A stretch of 64,000 nt of DNA from Nitrosomonas supralitoralis (lineage in GTDB: Bacteria > Pseudomonadota > Gammaproteobacteria > Burkholderiales > Nitrosomonadaceae), in contig NZ_PXXU01000006.1 in NCBI RefSeq assembly GCF_003011925.2, positions 1 to 64,000 on the forward strand, given 5' to 3'. Position 1 is the first letter of the stretch. Each line of letters starts with the position of its first letter. This document shows positions 1 to 8,166 of the stretch, one piece after another. The position numbers and the translations under genes are program-made. Under the pieces are notes generated by a model, which saw nothing but the letters and a program-made list of their open reading frames with translations, was not told where the DNA came from and did no database searches.

Positions 1-55
1 AAACAAAAACTCAAGCGCTTCTGTAGTGAAAATAGTGCTTGATAATAGTTAATAG

Positions 56-505
<450 letters not shown>

Positions 506-629
506 TTATAATAGTGTTTATTGGTGTTGATCGGTATTCGTATAAATAATTAAAACCTTTAATAACAATATAGTTATAAAAACTACCCTTTTATTTGCGT
601 TGATTAATATTCAGTTGTATACTGCAAAA

Positions 630-650
630 GCGGTTACAAAACGGTTACAA
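630..650 (+). promoter_or_regulatory. Integrase arm-type site, left end
   Basis: Two tandem copies of ggttacaaa, 11 bp apart, in a 21-bp block just upstream of the integrase start. The same block, with one substitution and in the same orientation, occurs at 8384-8404 near the other end of the element. Paired short repeats inside both att sites are typical of arm sites bound by the N-terminal domain of tyrosine integrases. The functional role is inferred. Confidence 0.6.
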
Positions 651-666
651 ATCTTAGGGTGGAATA

Positions 667-2013
667 ATGGCAAGAATAAAATTCACGGCTGGTCGTGTTA
701 GTGGCTTTAAATGTCCTGATGATGCGACACAAGCATTTTTATGGTGCGATGAAGTGCCCGGTCTTGCTGTACGAGCTACACCCGGATCAAAGCGAAATCG
801 TTATATTTTCCAAGCCAAGGTTAACAAGCAAACACGACGAATTACCATTGGTGATGTAAGCGTCTATAGCATTGACGATGCAAAAAAAGAAGCCCGTCAA
901 CTTCAAACCATGATTGATCAAGGTGATGATCCACGCGAAGTTAAGGCAGATAAAGCCGCTGCAAAAGCAGCCGCCGCCGCTATCAAAAAAGCGCAGGAAA
1001 CACGCGAAACTCTGACGGTAAGTTCGGCATGGGTAAATTATCTAGATTACCAAAAAGACAAAATGCAGCATGCTCATATTGAACGCGGGAAACGATGGGG
1101 AGCGCGTCATTTAATAGATCATGAAAACCTATCACAAGCCGGAGGCGAACCAAAGAAGCGCGGAAAAGGATTAAAAGCACAAGGAGTGCTGTACCCGCTA
1201 TTGCAGATGCGTATGGTTGATATTAAAGCCAATGTTTTGAAAGAATGGCAGAGGAAAGAAGCGCAAACACGAGCAAATAATACACGCCAAGGCTTTGAAA
1301 TGTTCCGTGCATTTTGGCGTTGGTGTGCATCACAGCCGGAATATAGCGCGGTTATCGATCCGCAAGCCGTGGAAAGTAAAGATTTGCGTGATGAAATACC
1401 CAGCCGGAAAAGTAAACAGTTTGATGTACTGCAAAGGGCACACCTTCCCGGATGGTTTGCCGCCGTTCGATCACTTAACCCCGTTATTAGTGCATACCTT
1501 CAAGCCTTGTTATTGACCGGTGCGCGACGTGAAGAAATGGCAGGCATAACTTGGCAGGATGTAGACTTTCAATGGAGTAGTATATGGGTTAAAGACAAAG
1601 TACATGAAGAGGGCAGGAAGATTCCATTAACGCCCTATCTTGCCAACTTAATAACTGCTTTACCACGCCGCAATCAATGGGTTTTTAGCAGCATGTCCGC
1701 AGCCAATGGCCGGATAGCAGAACCACGCATTCCCCATAATCGAGCCTTATCAATTGCTGGATTGCCACCAGTTACCTTGCATGGGTTGCGACGCACTTTT
1801 GCCAGCCTTGCTGAATGGGTGGAAATGCCACGAGGTATTGTTGCACAAATCATGGGACACGCACCAAGTGCAACGGCTGAACGTCACTATATTAATCGCC
1901 CCCTTGAATTGTTGGCAGTATGGCACGGAAAGTACGAAACATGGATATTGCAGGAGGCAGGAATAAAATTTACACCTGGTAAGGCCGGTTTAAGAGCAAT
2001 AACCGCCACCTGA
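667..2013 (+). CDS. P4-type tyrosine site-specific integrase
   Basis: A 448-residue integrase that would insert and excise the 8-kb element at tRNA-fMet. The N-terminal 90 residues form the DUF4102-type arm-binding domain (FKCPDD...GLAVRATP...ITIGDVSVYSIDDAK). A charged, Ala-rich linker and core-binding domain follow. The catalytic domain shows the Arg of LLTGARREEM, the HGLRRTF box (His-x-x-Arg), the late His of IMGHAPS and the nucleophile Tyr in AERHYI. The length fits the family. It starts at ATG 667 after an agggtgg ribosome site, 162 bp from attL. It appears intact. Confidence 0.95.
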   Translation: MARIKFTAGRVSGFKCPDDATQAFLWCDEVPGLAVRATPGSKRNRYIFQAKVNKQTRRITIGDVSVYSIDDAKKEARQLQTMIDQGDDPREVKADKAAAKAAAAAIKKAQETRETLTVSSAWVNYLDYQKDKMQHAHIERGKRWGARHLIDHENLSQAGGEPKKRGKGLKAQGVLYPLLQMRMVDIKANVLKEWQRKEAQTRANNTRQGFEMFRAFWRWCASQPEYSAVIDPQAVESKDLRDEIPSRKSKQFDVLQRAHLPGWFAAVRSLNPVISAYLQALLLTGARREEMAGITWQDVDFQWSSIWVKDKVHEEGRKIPLTPYLANLITALPRRNQWVFSSMSAANGRIAEPRIPHNRALSIAGLPPVTLHGLRRTFASLAEWVEMPRGIVAQIMGHAPSATAERHYINRPLELLAVWHGKYETWILQEAGIKFTPGKAGLRAITAT

Positions 2014-2030
2014 CGGAATCAGGCAAAAGC

Positions 2031-2062
2031 GGGGTTATCAAGTGTTATAGCACTTGAGCCCC
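2031..2062 (+). other. Stem-loop after the integrase gene
   Basis: The sequence tcaagtg-ttatag-cacttga forms a 7-bp stem that is extended by gggg and cccc arms. No T-tract follows, so a classical terminator is not supported. It sits between the integrase stop and the next gene and may be an attenuator or processing site. Confidence 0.4.
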
Positions 2063-2098
2063 TAACCACAACGCAACACTAATATGGAGTGTCAAATC

Positions 2099-2485
2099 AT
2101 GGCTAGAAAAGATTTTACCTCAGAAGTACAAATCAGGGGAATTAATGGGGTATGTGATACTAACAATATATTGATGGAATTATGGAAGCGAGTCGCCCCA
2201 TCATTAACTAAAGAAGAATTGCAGTGGTTTTCTGGGGCTTCTGATTATGCTGAAAGTATAACTATCTCATTACAGTAAACAATTGTTGGTATTGGTTGTT
2301 TGGTTTTTGCAGATGGTAGTGCTGGTAATTTTAAATCTAGCGAAGATATACCAGATTTACTTTTTAAAATTGATAATTCACTAAACCAAATTCGCTGTCT
2401 CTATAATGTTGGGAAAAATGCGGATGAACAATTGAAACACCCAGAGCTTTATCGTGACTCGAAAGATATCAAATCAGTTAAGTAA
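2099..2485 (+). pseudogene. Hypothetical element protein split by an in-frame stop
   Basis: Reading from ATG 2099 (ggag ribosome site ten bases upstream), one frame runs to 2485 except for a single TAA at 2276-2278. The part before it ends WFSGASDYAESITISLQ. The part after it (TIVGIGCLVFADGSAGNF...) continues in the same frame with the same composition, so I read one gene of about 128 residues with a nonsense mutation. Translation could also restart at TTG 2300 and give a 61-residue fragment. The function is unknown. The sequence has the look of small accessory proteins in integrated elements, without a recognisable domain. Confidence 0.6.
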
Positions 2486-2584
2486 TTTTTAGCGGCACAC
2501 CTCCTTTAGCCTGACGGGGCGAAAAGCGGAGACCTTCACCGCCTGGGGGGGTTAATATGAAGGCGAACTGAAAGGGGTACAGTA

Positions 2585-3112
2585 ATGGCAGAAAAAGATG
2601 GTTTGCAAGAATCTATCCGCATACTAACAAAAGAATGGCCGTCGGAAGATACTGATTTTTTTAACGTAAAGATTACGGCAATTGAATCTTATATACCCCC
2701 AGGAAGCCAACACAAAGATGCAATTAAAACCATGGAATCTGCCAAATTGGCTCGTAAGTATGGATATTCTGATAAAGGTTTGATGTACATATTAGAAGCT
2801 GAATCTGCAAGAAAAGATTTTTTGCTTTATGACGCGGCAGTCAAAGGAGGACTATTTACCCGTCCGCTACAACGTGGGATTGATAGGCTAAGCAAGATTC
2901 TGCTTGAGATTTTAAAGCAGTTGGGTAAGGAAGTATCTTCAAAGGATGTTTTAAAAGAATTGCGAAGAATAGCGGAAGACCGTTTGCCTAATGCAGTAAT
3001 TTTAGAAGTTGATGATGATAACTCTGTTTGCTGGAAGAGTAAAAAAGGTATTACAGATACACCATTCAGACATCTTGAAAACCGTTTGTCAAAACTACGC
3101 AAAAAAATTTAA
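2585..3112 (+). CDS. Hypothetical protein of the integrated element
   Basis: A 175-residue, highly charged and largely helical soluble protein with no signal peptide or membrane segment. A central basic amphipathic region (RPLQRGIDRLSKILLEILKQLGKEV) and a Lys/Arg-rich C-terminus (ENRLSKLRKKI) are visible. The family is not recognised. It starts at ATG 2585 after aagggg. It lies between the integrase and the small DNA-binding regulators, where satellites often carry accessory or regulatory genes. Confidence 0.6.
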   Translation: MAEKDGLQESIRILTKEWPSEDTDFFNVKITAIESYIPPGSQHKDAIKTMESAKLARKYGYSDKGLMYILEAESARKDFLLYDAAVKGGLFTRPLQRGIDRLSKILLEILKQLGKEVSSKDVLKELRRIAEDRLPNAVILEVDDDNSVCWKSKKGITDTPFRHLENRLSKLRKKI

Positions 3113-3118
3113 TTTCAT

Positions 3119-3145
3119 TTTCACGCTTTCCGACAAAGCGTGAAA
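3119..3145. other. Perfect 11-bp stem-loop
   Basis: The sequence tttcacgcttt-ccgac-aaagcgtgaaa is a perfect inverted repeat starting a few bases after the stop of the preceding gene. There is no T-tract on either side. It could be an attenuating hairpin or an operator for one of the small DNA-binding proteins encoded next. Confidence 0.4.
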
Positions 3146-3284
3146 CCACTTCATTAATATACAAACATCAACACCGCAACATAGTTGAAAATACCGCTGT
3201 ATTCATTAATAGCGTGACAGGTGAAACTAGATAGACAGCGGACACCAAGTCACGCAAAAACGCCGTGAGGCGCAGGAGAAATAA

Positions 3285-3491
3285 ATGACCCTAAATGTTT
3301 TTCCACCATTAGATTCAAACACACAGCCCACTTTACCCACAGACGCAACCGCATTTTACTTAAATAGAAAATCGCAAACACTACGTTCCTGGGCATCCTT
3401 AGAGAACGGTCCCATACGTCCGATACGTATCAATGGGCGTCTTGCCTGGCCGGTGCGTGAGATTAAGAAAGTTTTAGGCGTGGAGGTGTAA
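3285..3491 (+). CDS. AlpA/MerR-like small DNA-binding protein (possible excisionase)
   Basis: A 68-residue protein with the layout of an AlpA or MerR-like winged helix. It reads ATAFYLNRKSQTLRSWAS (recognition region), then a short wing IRPIRINGRLAWPVREIKKVLGV, as in proteins that choose a DNA site and regulate or assist excision. It starts at ATG 3285 after caggag. In satellites and prophages such proteins usually act as excisionase or transcriptional activator. The role here is inferred from size, fold pattern and position, and the exact family is uncertain. Confidence 0.6.
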   Translation: MTLNVFPPLDSNTQPTLPTDATAFYLNRKSQTLRSWASLENGPIRPIRINGRLAWPVREIKKVLGVEV

Positions 3492-3495
3492 TATC

Positions 3496-3801
3496 ATGGT
3501 TGAAAACACCGCCAAAGCGCAGCGTATGCGCATTCTTGCTTATCTCCATACCAAACCCCTTGATACATTAGCCGCACGCAAAGAGCTTGATGTGATGCAC
3601 CCGGCCGCACGTGTAATGGAACTGCGTAAGGGTGGAATAGGAATCAACACAATTTGGATAGACCGGCCAAGCGATTGCGGAAAAATTCACCGTATTGCTT
3701 GCTATGTATTGGTTGGAGCGGGAACAACCGCACCAACCGATAAAGGCAAAATCGGAAAGGAAGCCGACAATCAAGAGCATAGCATAGAGGGTAATTTATG
3801 A
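3496..3801 (+). CDS. Small helix-turn-helix protein
   Basis: A 101-residue protein whose first 60 residues resemble the winged-helix family common in phages and integrative elements (ILAYLHTKPLDTLAARKEL..MHPAARVMELRKGGIGI). The C-terminal part is polar. It starts at ATG 3496 after ggaggtg, four bases beyond the previous gene. Its stop overlaps the next start in an ATGA, so the three genes are probably co-transcribed. Probable DNA-binding regulator; target unknown. Confidence 0.65.
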   Translation: MVENTAKAQRMRILAYLHTKPLDTLAARKELDVMHPAARVMELRKGGIGINTIWIDRPSDCGKIHRIACYVLVGAGTTAPTDKGKIGKEADNQEHSIEGNL

Positions 3802-4715
3802 AAACCTCCATTCAATTAATAAAAGATAAATCATTTTATCAGGCTGGCTTGATAAAACGTAGAAGACGTACAAAAGCACAGCTAGATCAGTTAGATAATC
3901 AGATTTTTGAGGCGTTAAAGAATGATCATCCTCAAAGTGTGAGACACATTTATTATCTAATGACCGATCCGAGATTAGCAGAATGTGTTCCCAAAACTGA
4001 TGAGGGTTATAACCAAGTTCAAGATCGTTGCGTGAAGTTACGTCGATCAGGCCGCATTCCATATGCCTGGGTAGCTGACATGAGCCGACGAGGCTATTTT
4101 GTTAATACTTATTCCAATGCTAGCGAATTTATTTCCCGTATGGCTGGGCTGTATCGGTCTGATTTATGGGCAGATGCAGATTACTGTTGTGAAGTCTGGT
4201 GTGAATCCCGAAGCATTGCCAGCGTTATCCAGAAAGATTGTACCGAGCTGGCAGTTGATTTATTTCCAACAAGCGGTTTTGCAAGCTTATCGTTCGTTAA
4301 CAATGCAGCAGAACAGCGCAATCGTTCCAATGATGAGCGCCCCTTAATTATTCTATACGTAGGTGATTATGATCAGAGTGGGGTACTTATAGATGTAAAA
4401 CTGGAAAAAGAATTGCGCTTGCATCTTAATAGCAATATCGATATGCAGTTTATTCGTTTGGCAATTAATGAAAGTCAAATTAAGCAATATGACTTACCTA
4501 CGAAACCCCGCAAAGTAAGTGATACCAGATCAAAACATGTAACCGCTACCGTTGAAGCCGAAGCAATGCCTGCGCATATTTTGCGTAAATTACTTAGAAC
4601 CAACATTGAAAGCTTACTTCCAAGAGGTGCACTACAGGCTGCAAAAGTAGCTGAACAATCAGAACGTGAAGGGCTGAAAATTCTTGCAAAGAACTTGCGA
4701 GGTGCTCATGAGTAA
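3798..4715 (+). CDS. Stand-alone Spo11/topoisomerase VI-A-like TOPRIM protein
   Basis: A 305-residue protein with the hallmarks of the Spo11/Topo VI-A fold. The motif RHIYY (residues 49-53) resembles the RDIYY box whose second Tyr is the DNA-cleaving nucleophile. It is followed by a winged-helix-like section (QVQDRCVKLRRSGRIPY). A TOPRIM-like part has acidic residues E132/E136 in CEVWCES, the GFASLSFV strand and the metal-binding pair D190/D192 in GDYDQSG. The E-to-DxD spacing of about 54 residues resembles Topo VI-A. No B (ATPase) subunit is encoded in the element. It overlaps its upstream neighbour by four bases and its downstream neighbour by eight. It may be a replication or recombination factor of the element; the assignment rests on motif reading only. 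Confidence 0.65.
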   Translation: MKTSIQLIKDKSFYQAGLIKRRRRTKAQLDQLDNQIFEALKNDHPQSVRHIYYLMTDPRLAECVPKTDEGYNQVQDRCVKLRRSGRIPYAWVADMSRRGYFVNTYSNASEFISRMAGLYRSDLWADADYCCEVWCESRSIASVIQKDCTELAVDLFPTSGFASLSFVNNAAEQRNRSNDERPLIILYVGDYDQSGVLIDVKLEKELRLHLNSNIDMQFIRLAINESQIKQYDLPTKPRKVSDTRSKHVTATVEAEAMPAHILRKLLRTNIESLLPRGALQAAKVAEQSEREGLKILAKNLRGAHE

Positions 4716-5343
4716 GAAACCTAAAAAGCCAGCTGAAACCTTTACAGGAGGGTTTTCACGCATCCCTCATGCTGTTATGGATAGTCAGGCATTCATAGGG
4801 TTATCAGATCGCGGCAAATCGCTTCTATTCGCGTTGATAAGGCAAATCAATGGTAGTAACAATGGAAGGCTGCAATTAACATACAAATGGCTTTCTCAGC
4901 ATGGTTGGCAATCTAATTCAGCAAACAGAAAAGCGATAGCCGAACTTATTGAACGAGGATTGATTGTATCTACTCGCCTGGGTGGCTTGAATGCTGGCTG
5001 CAATTGGTATGCGGTGACATGGCTTCAAATCAGCAGCTATGTAGGATTGGATATTTCAAATCAGACCTACAAGCAAGGTGCATGGGCTGACTGCAAATTG
5101 CCACCTATCGGCAGGAGAACCCCACCTCAAAAACAAAATACCCAGGCCGGTAGCCGGACTAGTGCAAGGCCGGTGGTCGGCTCAGGTGAGCAATTCACTA
5201 GGCCGGTGGTCGGCTCAGAAAAGACAGTTTTTGACCAATTCACTAGGCCGGTGTACGGACACAATGTATCTATACCATATACACCACGGGAACACAGTAA
5301 GAGAAGAGTAGTTGGTAAACCGCTGAAAGGGGTAATTCAGTGA
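4708..5343 (+). CDS. Winged-helix replication-associated-type protein with C-terminal repeats
   Basis: A 211-residue protein starting at ATG 4708, eight bases inside the preceding gene (ATGAGTAA overlap); a longer in-frame start at 4684 is less likely. The N-terminal 110 residues resemble winged-helix element proteins (FSRIPHAVMDSQAF..LSDRGKSLLFALIRQ..NGRLQLTYKWLSQHGW). The C-terminal third holds three degenerate repeats of the type FTRPVVGSE, spaced 11 and 15 residues apart. It is likely linked to replication or maintenance of the element, judging from its place beside the TOPRIM protein. The function is not proven. Confidence 0.55.
   Translation: MSKKPKKPAETFTGGFSRIPHAVMDSQAFIGLSDRGKSLLFALIRQINGSNNGRLQLTYKWLSQHGWQSNSANRKAIAELIERGLIVSTRLGGLNAGCNWYAVTWLQISSYVGLDISNQTYKQGAWADCKLPPIGRRTPPQKQNTQAGSRTSARPVVGSGEQFTRPVVGSEKTVFDQFTRPVYGHNVSIPYTPREHSKRRVVGKPLKGVIQ
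5167..5259 (+). repeat. Three in-frame copies of an aggccggtg repeat
   Basis: Copies begin at 5167, 5200 and 5245. The first two share aggccggtggtcggctcag; the last is shorter and diverged (aggccggtgtacgga). Copies two and three also share caattcacta directly upstream. The spacings of 33 and 45 bp keep the reading frame, so the repeats could act as protein repeats or as DNA iterons inside a replication gene. Confidence 0.65.
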
Positions 5344-5669
5344 TGGCTAATTATGAAAAGTGCAAAAGATGCGAGATTCGATTCTTGATGGTTAGATTTC
5401 TGGATTACCGCACTTCTGGCTATTGCACATGGGAATGCTCAATTGGTGAACCGCCTGGAGCTCCCACGGCTGAAAGTATGGCATGGAAAGATAAAATTTC
5501 AGTGCATTCATTAAGGGAGAGAATGCCGGAACCGCCAAAGAATAATGTGGCCGTCAGGAAATGGAAATTTGACATGGTGCATTATCCACCGTCCAAAGGC
5601 TGGCAGATTGAAAATTGGAGGTGGGTAGATGAGGCAAAGAGGTCATGCCCCCTTCAGTCTTCAGAGTAA
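5343..5669 (+). CDS. Hypothetical protein with a CxxC/CxxxC zinc-ribbon-like head
   Basis: A 108-residue protein whose ATG at 5343 overlaps the upstream stop (TGATG), which supports translational coupling. The N-terminus carries CKRC and, about 19 residues later, CTWEC, a spacing that could bind zinc. The rest is polar and Trp-rich (FDMVHYPPSKGWQIENWRWVDEA). The family is not recognised. It belongs to the operon-like run 3285-5669. Confidence 0.55.
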   Translation: MANYEKCKRCEIRFLMVRFLDYRTSGYCTWECSIGEPPGAPTAESMAWKDKISVHSLRERMPEPPKNNVAVRKWKFDMVHYPPSKGWQIENWRWVDEAKRSCPLQSSE

Positions 5670-5823
5670 AAAACTCAAAGTACCGCCCTTAGCATTTCTT
5701 TTAATAATCATAACCAAAAAAAAATTCAGAAAGTGGGCGGCCTTGGATCTTTAGAGAAAAAAAACTTAAAGTATCGCATCGCTCCCATTTATTTGCACAG
5801 TCAATTGAAAAAAAGAGGTTAGT
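5670..5823. other. Intergenic region with two imperfect direct repeats
   Basis: The motif tcagag-aaaaa-actcaaagtaccgc at about 5661-5686 recurs as ttagag-aaaaa-acttaaagtatcgc at about 5751-5777. It may be a duplicated leader or promoter in front of the terminase gene. No convincing -35/-10 pair was identified. Confidence 0.35.
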
Positions 5824-6234
5824 ATGAGACCACGAAAGCCACAAACTTTAAAAATAGTTTCAGGGACCGCAAGAAACGATCGTCTTACTGAATCAGTTAA
5901 ATTTCCACTTATTGTTGATATGCCGGTCTCACCTGATTGGCTACCTAATGCTTATGCTGTTAATGAATGGAATAGACTCGTACCGCTCTTAATGGCCAAT
6001 AAACTGCTTACTGAGGGAGCTTTATCTGCTTTGGCAATACTTTGCTCACTACATGGGAAGATAGTCCAGTTATATTCGACTGGTGACACTCCTACCGGCC
6101 ACATGATTTCACAGTATAGAAATCTTATTAATGATTTTGGTTTGACTCCTGTTTCACAAGGAAAGGTTAAAGCATTTGGGGGAGAGGATAAACCAAATCC
6201 ATTTGCAAATAATGGTAAGCATCCTAGTGCCTAG
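5824..6234 (+). CDS. P27-family phage terminase small subunit
   Basis: A 136-residue protein with the P27-type terminase small-subunit pattern: basic N-terminus (MRPRKPQTLKIVSGTARNDR), PDWLPNAYAVNEWNRLVPLL, LTEGALSALAILCSLHGK, and the diagnostic ending YRNLINDFGLTPVSQGKVKAFG. Small subunits recognise the packaging site on phage DNA and hand it to the large subunit. No large subunit, portal, head or tail gene follows. A lone small subunit is typical of satellites that redirect a helper phage's packaging, but it could also be a prophage relic. It starts at ATG 5824 after a gaggt ribosome site. Confidence 0.85.
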   Translation: MRPRKPQTLKIVSGTARNDRLTESVKFPLIVDMPVSPDWLPNAYAVNEWNRLVPLLMANKLLTEGALSALAILCSLHGKIVQLYSTGDTPTGHMISQYRNLINDFGLTPVSQGKVKAFGGEDKPNPFANNGKHPSA

Positions 6235-6518
6235 TCTTGTAGGTTTTGATTTAACGCTAGCTAAAAATAAATAAAAACAAAACTACCACGTCAGATATTA
6301 AGCATGATTAATCTCTGAATTAGAGCGTTTAAGGGATGATAGAAGTATTAATTAGTGATATATTTTCTAAAGCAACATTCTTGAAAAGGAATTAACCGAC
6401 TCAAGCTCCAATTCAGAAGAAGATGAAGCTCAAAAGAAGTAGCGGGCACAAGGAATCAATATATTTTCAAAAAAAATGTCACTGTCGCTGTAAAAACAAG
6501 AATAATTAGGGAGTCATT
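6235..6518. other. Gap with a short degenerate coding tail
   Basis: No complete gene is seen. A short open stretch ending near 6441 translates to a tail ending TDSSSNSEEDEAQKK, with a stop just before it. It could be the relic of a lost phage gene. The last 30 bases hold the ribosome site of the PEP-CTERM gene. Confidence 0.3.
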
Positions 6519-7640
6519 ATGAATAAATTAACACTAGGGATCGTAGCTGCGATCCTCTCAACGTCTGCAAATGCGGAATATAAGTTTATTGATTTGCATT
6601 TCAATGGCGCTCATCCAAATAGCCAAGCATTAGCCATCAATGATCTCAATCAAGTTGTAGGGTTTGAGTGGGTTAAAGATGGCCCAGTTACCTGGCAAAC
6701 TCCAACCTTATGGGATGTAGAAAGTAAAACATCAACTTACTTGTTAACACCGAGAAATAACCGTGATGCAAAAGCATTAGACATAAATAATAGAGGGGAT
6801 GTGGTTATTAGGGCATCTGATAATTTTGATCCAAGCGTGTCTGGTTACATACATAGGTCTGATGGTATTGAAAAGCTCAGTTTCCCATCAGGTATGCCAA
6901 ACGGAGTTTTGAATCTTGATCTTAATGAAAATGGATATTTCATAGGTACAACATCTAGATTCACAACAACATTATGGAATAGTTCAAACAAGCCAATAGC
7001 TGTATATAACATCAAAACAAATGCTTTAAATGATAGAAACCAAATGGTTGGTCAAATTGATATTGGAGGACCAAGCCATGAAACAACAGCGGCACTATTT
7101 GATGTCGGTGTAACCGTAAGTTTAGGCAAAGGATATGACTGGATATTTAGCTCTAGAGCGGTAGATATTAATAATAATAGTCAAGTTTTAGTTAACGGTA
7201 TTGGTTTTTCTGGAGGATCAAAATCATTTATTTGGGATGATGGCGCCGTTAGATCGTTACAATCAATAGGAGGGCCATCTCAAGCAAATTCTATTAATGA
7301 CTTCGGTATCGTTGTTGGAAATAAGTTTGTAGACAGAGGATATAATTCTGAGATATTGGATTCAGCAGCGGTTATATGGGATGGACATAATCAATACAAT
7401 TTAAATGACTTTCTCGACCAAGAGACTAAAGATGCTGGCTGGATTTTACTTTCAGCGAATGATATAAATAATAACGGTTGGGTTGTTGGTTATGCGATTA
7501 ATACGATAACAGAGGGAGGTCACGCCTACGCGTTATCAACCGATGAGATGCTTTCACCAATACCCGAGCCATCCACTTACCTCATGCTGCTGGCGGGTCT
7601 AGGTTTACTGGGGTTTGTGGGGAGAAACAAACAGTTATAA
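6519..7640 (+). CDS. Secreted HAF-repeat protein with PEP-CTERM sorting signal
   Basis: A 373-residue exported protein. The N-terminus is a signal peptide (KLTLGIVAAILSTSANA). The body holds several HAF-type repeats, each built around DxN(N/D)xGxVVG (DINNRGDVV, INDFGIVVG, DINNNGWVVG). The C-terminus is a textbook PEP-CTERM tail: PIPEPSTY, a hydrophobic helix (LMLLAGLGLLGFVG) and a basic end. Such tails are cut by an exosortase after export. Exosortase is not in this window, though a TIGR04073-type associated protein is at 53028. It starts at ATG 6519 after aggga. It lies inside the mobile element as apparent cargo. Confidence 0.88.
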   Translation: MNKLTLGIVAAILSTSANAEYKFIDLHFNGAHPNSQALAINDLNQVVGFEWVKDGPVTWQTPTLWDVESKTSTYLLTPRNNRDAKALDINNRGDVVIRASDNFDPSVSGYIHRSDGIEKLSFPSGMPNGVLNLDLNENGYFIGTTSRFTTTLWNSSNKPIAVYNIKTNALNDRNQMVGQIDIGGPSHETTAALFDVGVTVSLGKGYDWIFSSRAVDINNNSQVLVNGIGFSGGSKSFIWDDGAVRSLQSIGGPSQANSINDFGIVVGNKFVDRGYNSEILDSAAVIWDGHNQYNLNDFLDQETKDAGWILLSANDINNNGWVVGYAINTITEGGHAYALSTDEMLSPIPEPSTYLMLLAGLGLLGFVGRNKQL

Positions 7641-7666
7641 GTAAGTAATCTAAGAAGCATCGAACT

Positions 7667-7690
7667 AACCCTGACGAGCGGGTTTTTATT
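7667..7690 (+). terminator. Probable terminator of the PEP-CTERM gene
   Basis: The stem aaccc-tgacgagc-gggtt is followed directly by a short T-rich run (tttatt), 27 bases after the stop codon. The stem is only five pairs, but layout and position fit Rho-independent termination. Confidence 0.5.
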
Positions 7691-8166
7691 GCTTTATTTG
7701 ATAAGTTTTTTCCTACACCAAGACTATTTTGAGCAAAAATGAGAAAAGTATTTATCAATTTAATCTTTAAGTGGTTTAATTTATTGGTTGGTCTGGCTGA
7801 ATCCGAAACAGCGATCAAGAGATTATGAGTCCTATTTCAATCAGTATTAATAACTAATATCAAGATTGCAATCTAGGTATTTAAAGCAGATGATGGTTGT
7901 TATTGCTTTTCACTGATTCTTACTACAAGAGTAACCAGAGGGATTCTATTGAACCCCCCTGGCTTTCGTGGAGGGGTACACGAAGCGCAAATATAAGCGC
8001 ATTCTTTATATCGGCACTGGATCGAAAAAATTATGCATTCAAGAGAATTAATAATTATTTTGAGATAAGTTAGCCACCGCACAGAAGATAATTAAGAATG
8101 ACGGATAATTGCGGCTGTGATCATTTATATTCTTGCCCTATAAAAAATTCACTTCCCTTCCAAATG
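7691..8166. other. Non-coding stretch inside the element
   Basis: No credible gene: the frames present lack ribosome sites and family features. A short hairpin (ttcgtg/cacgaa) lies near 7966-7984. I see nothing else. Confidence 0.4.

Noticed and set aside
6465-6518. Sigma-54 promoter before the PEP-CTERM gene
   Set aside because: ggcac is present near 6445, but the required second box at the right spacing is missing.
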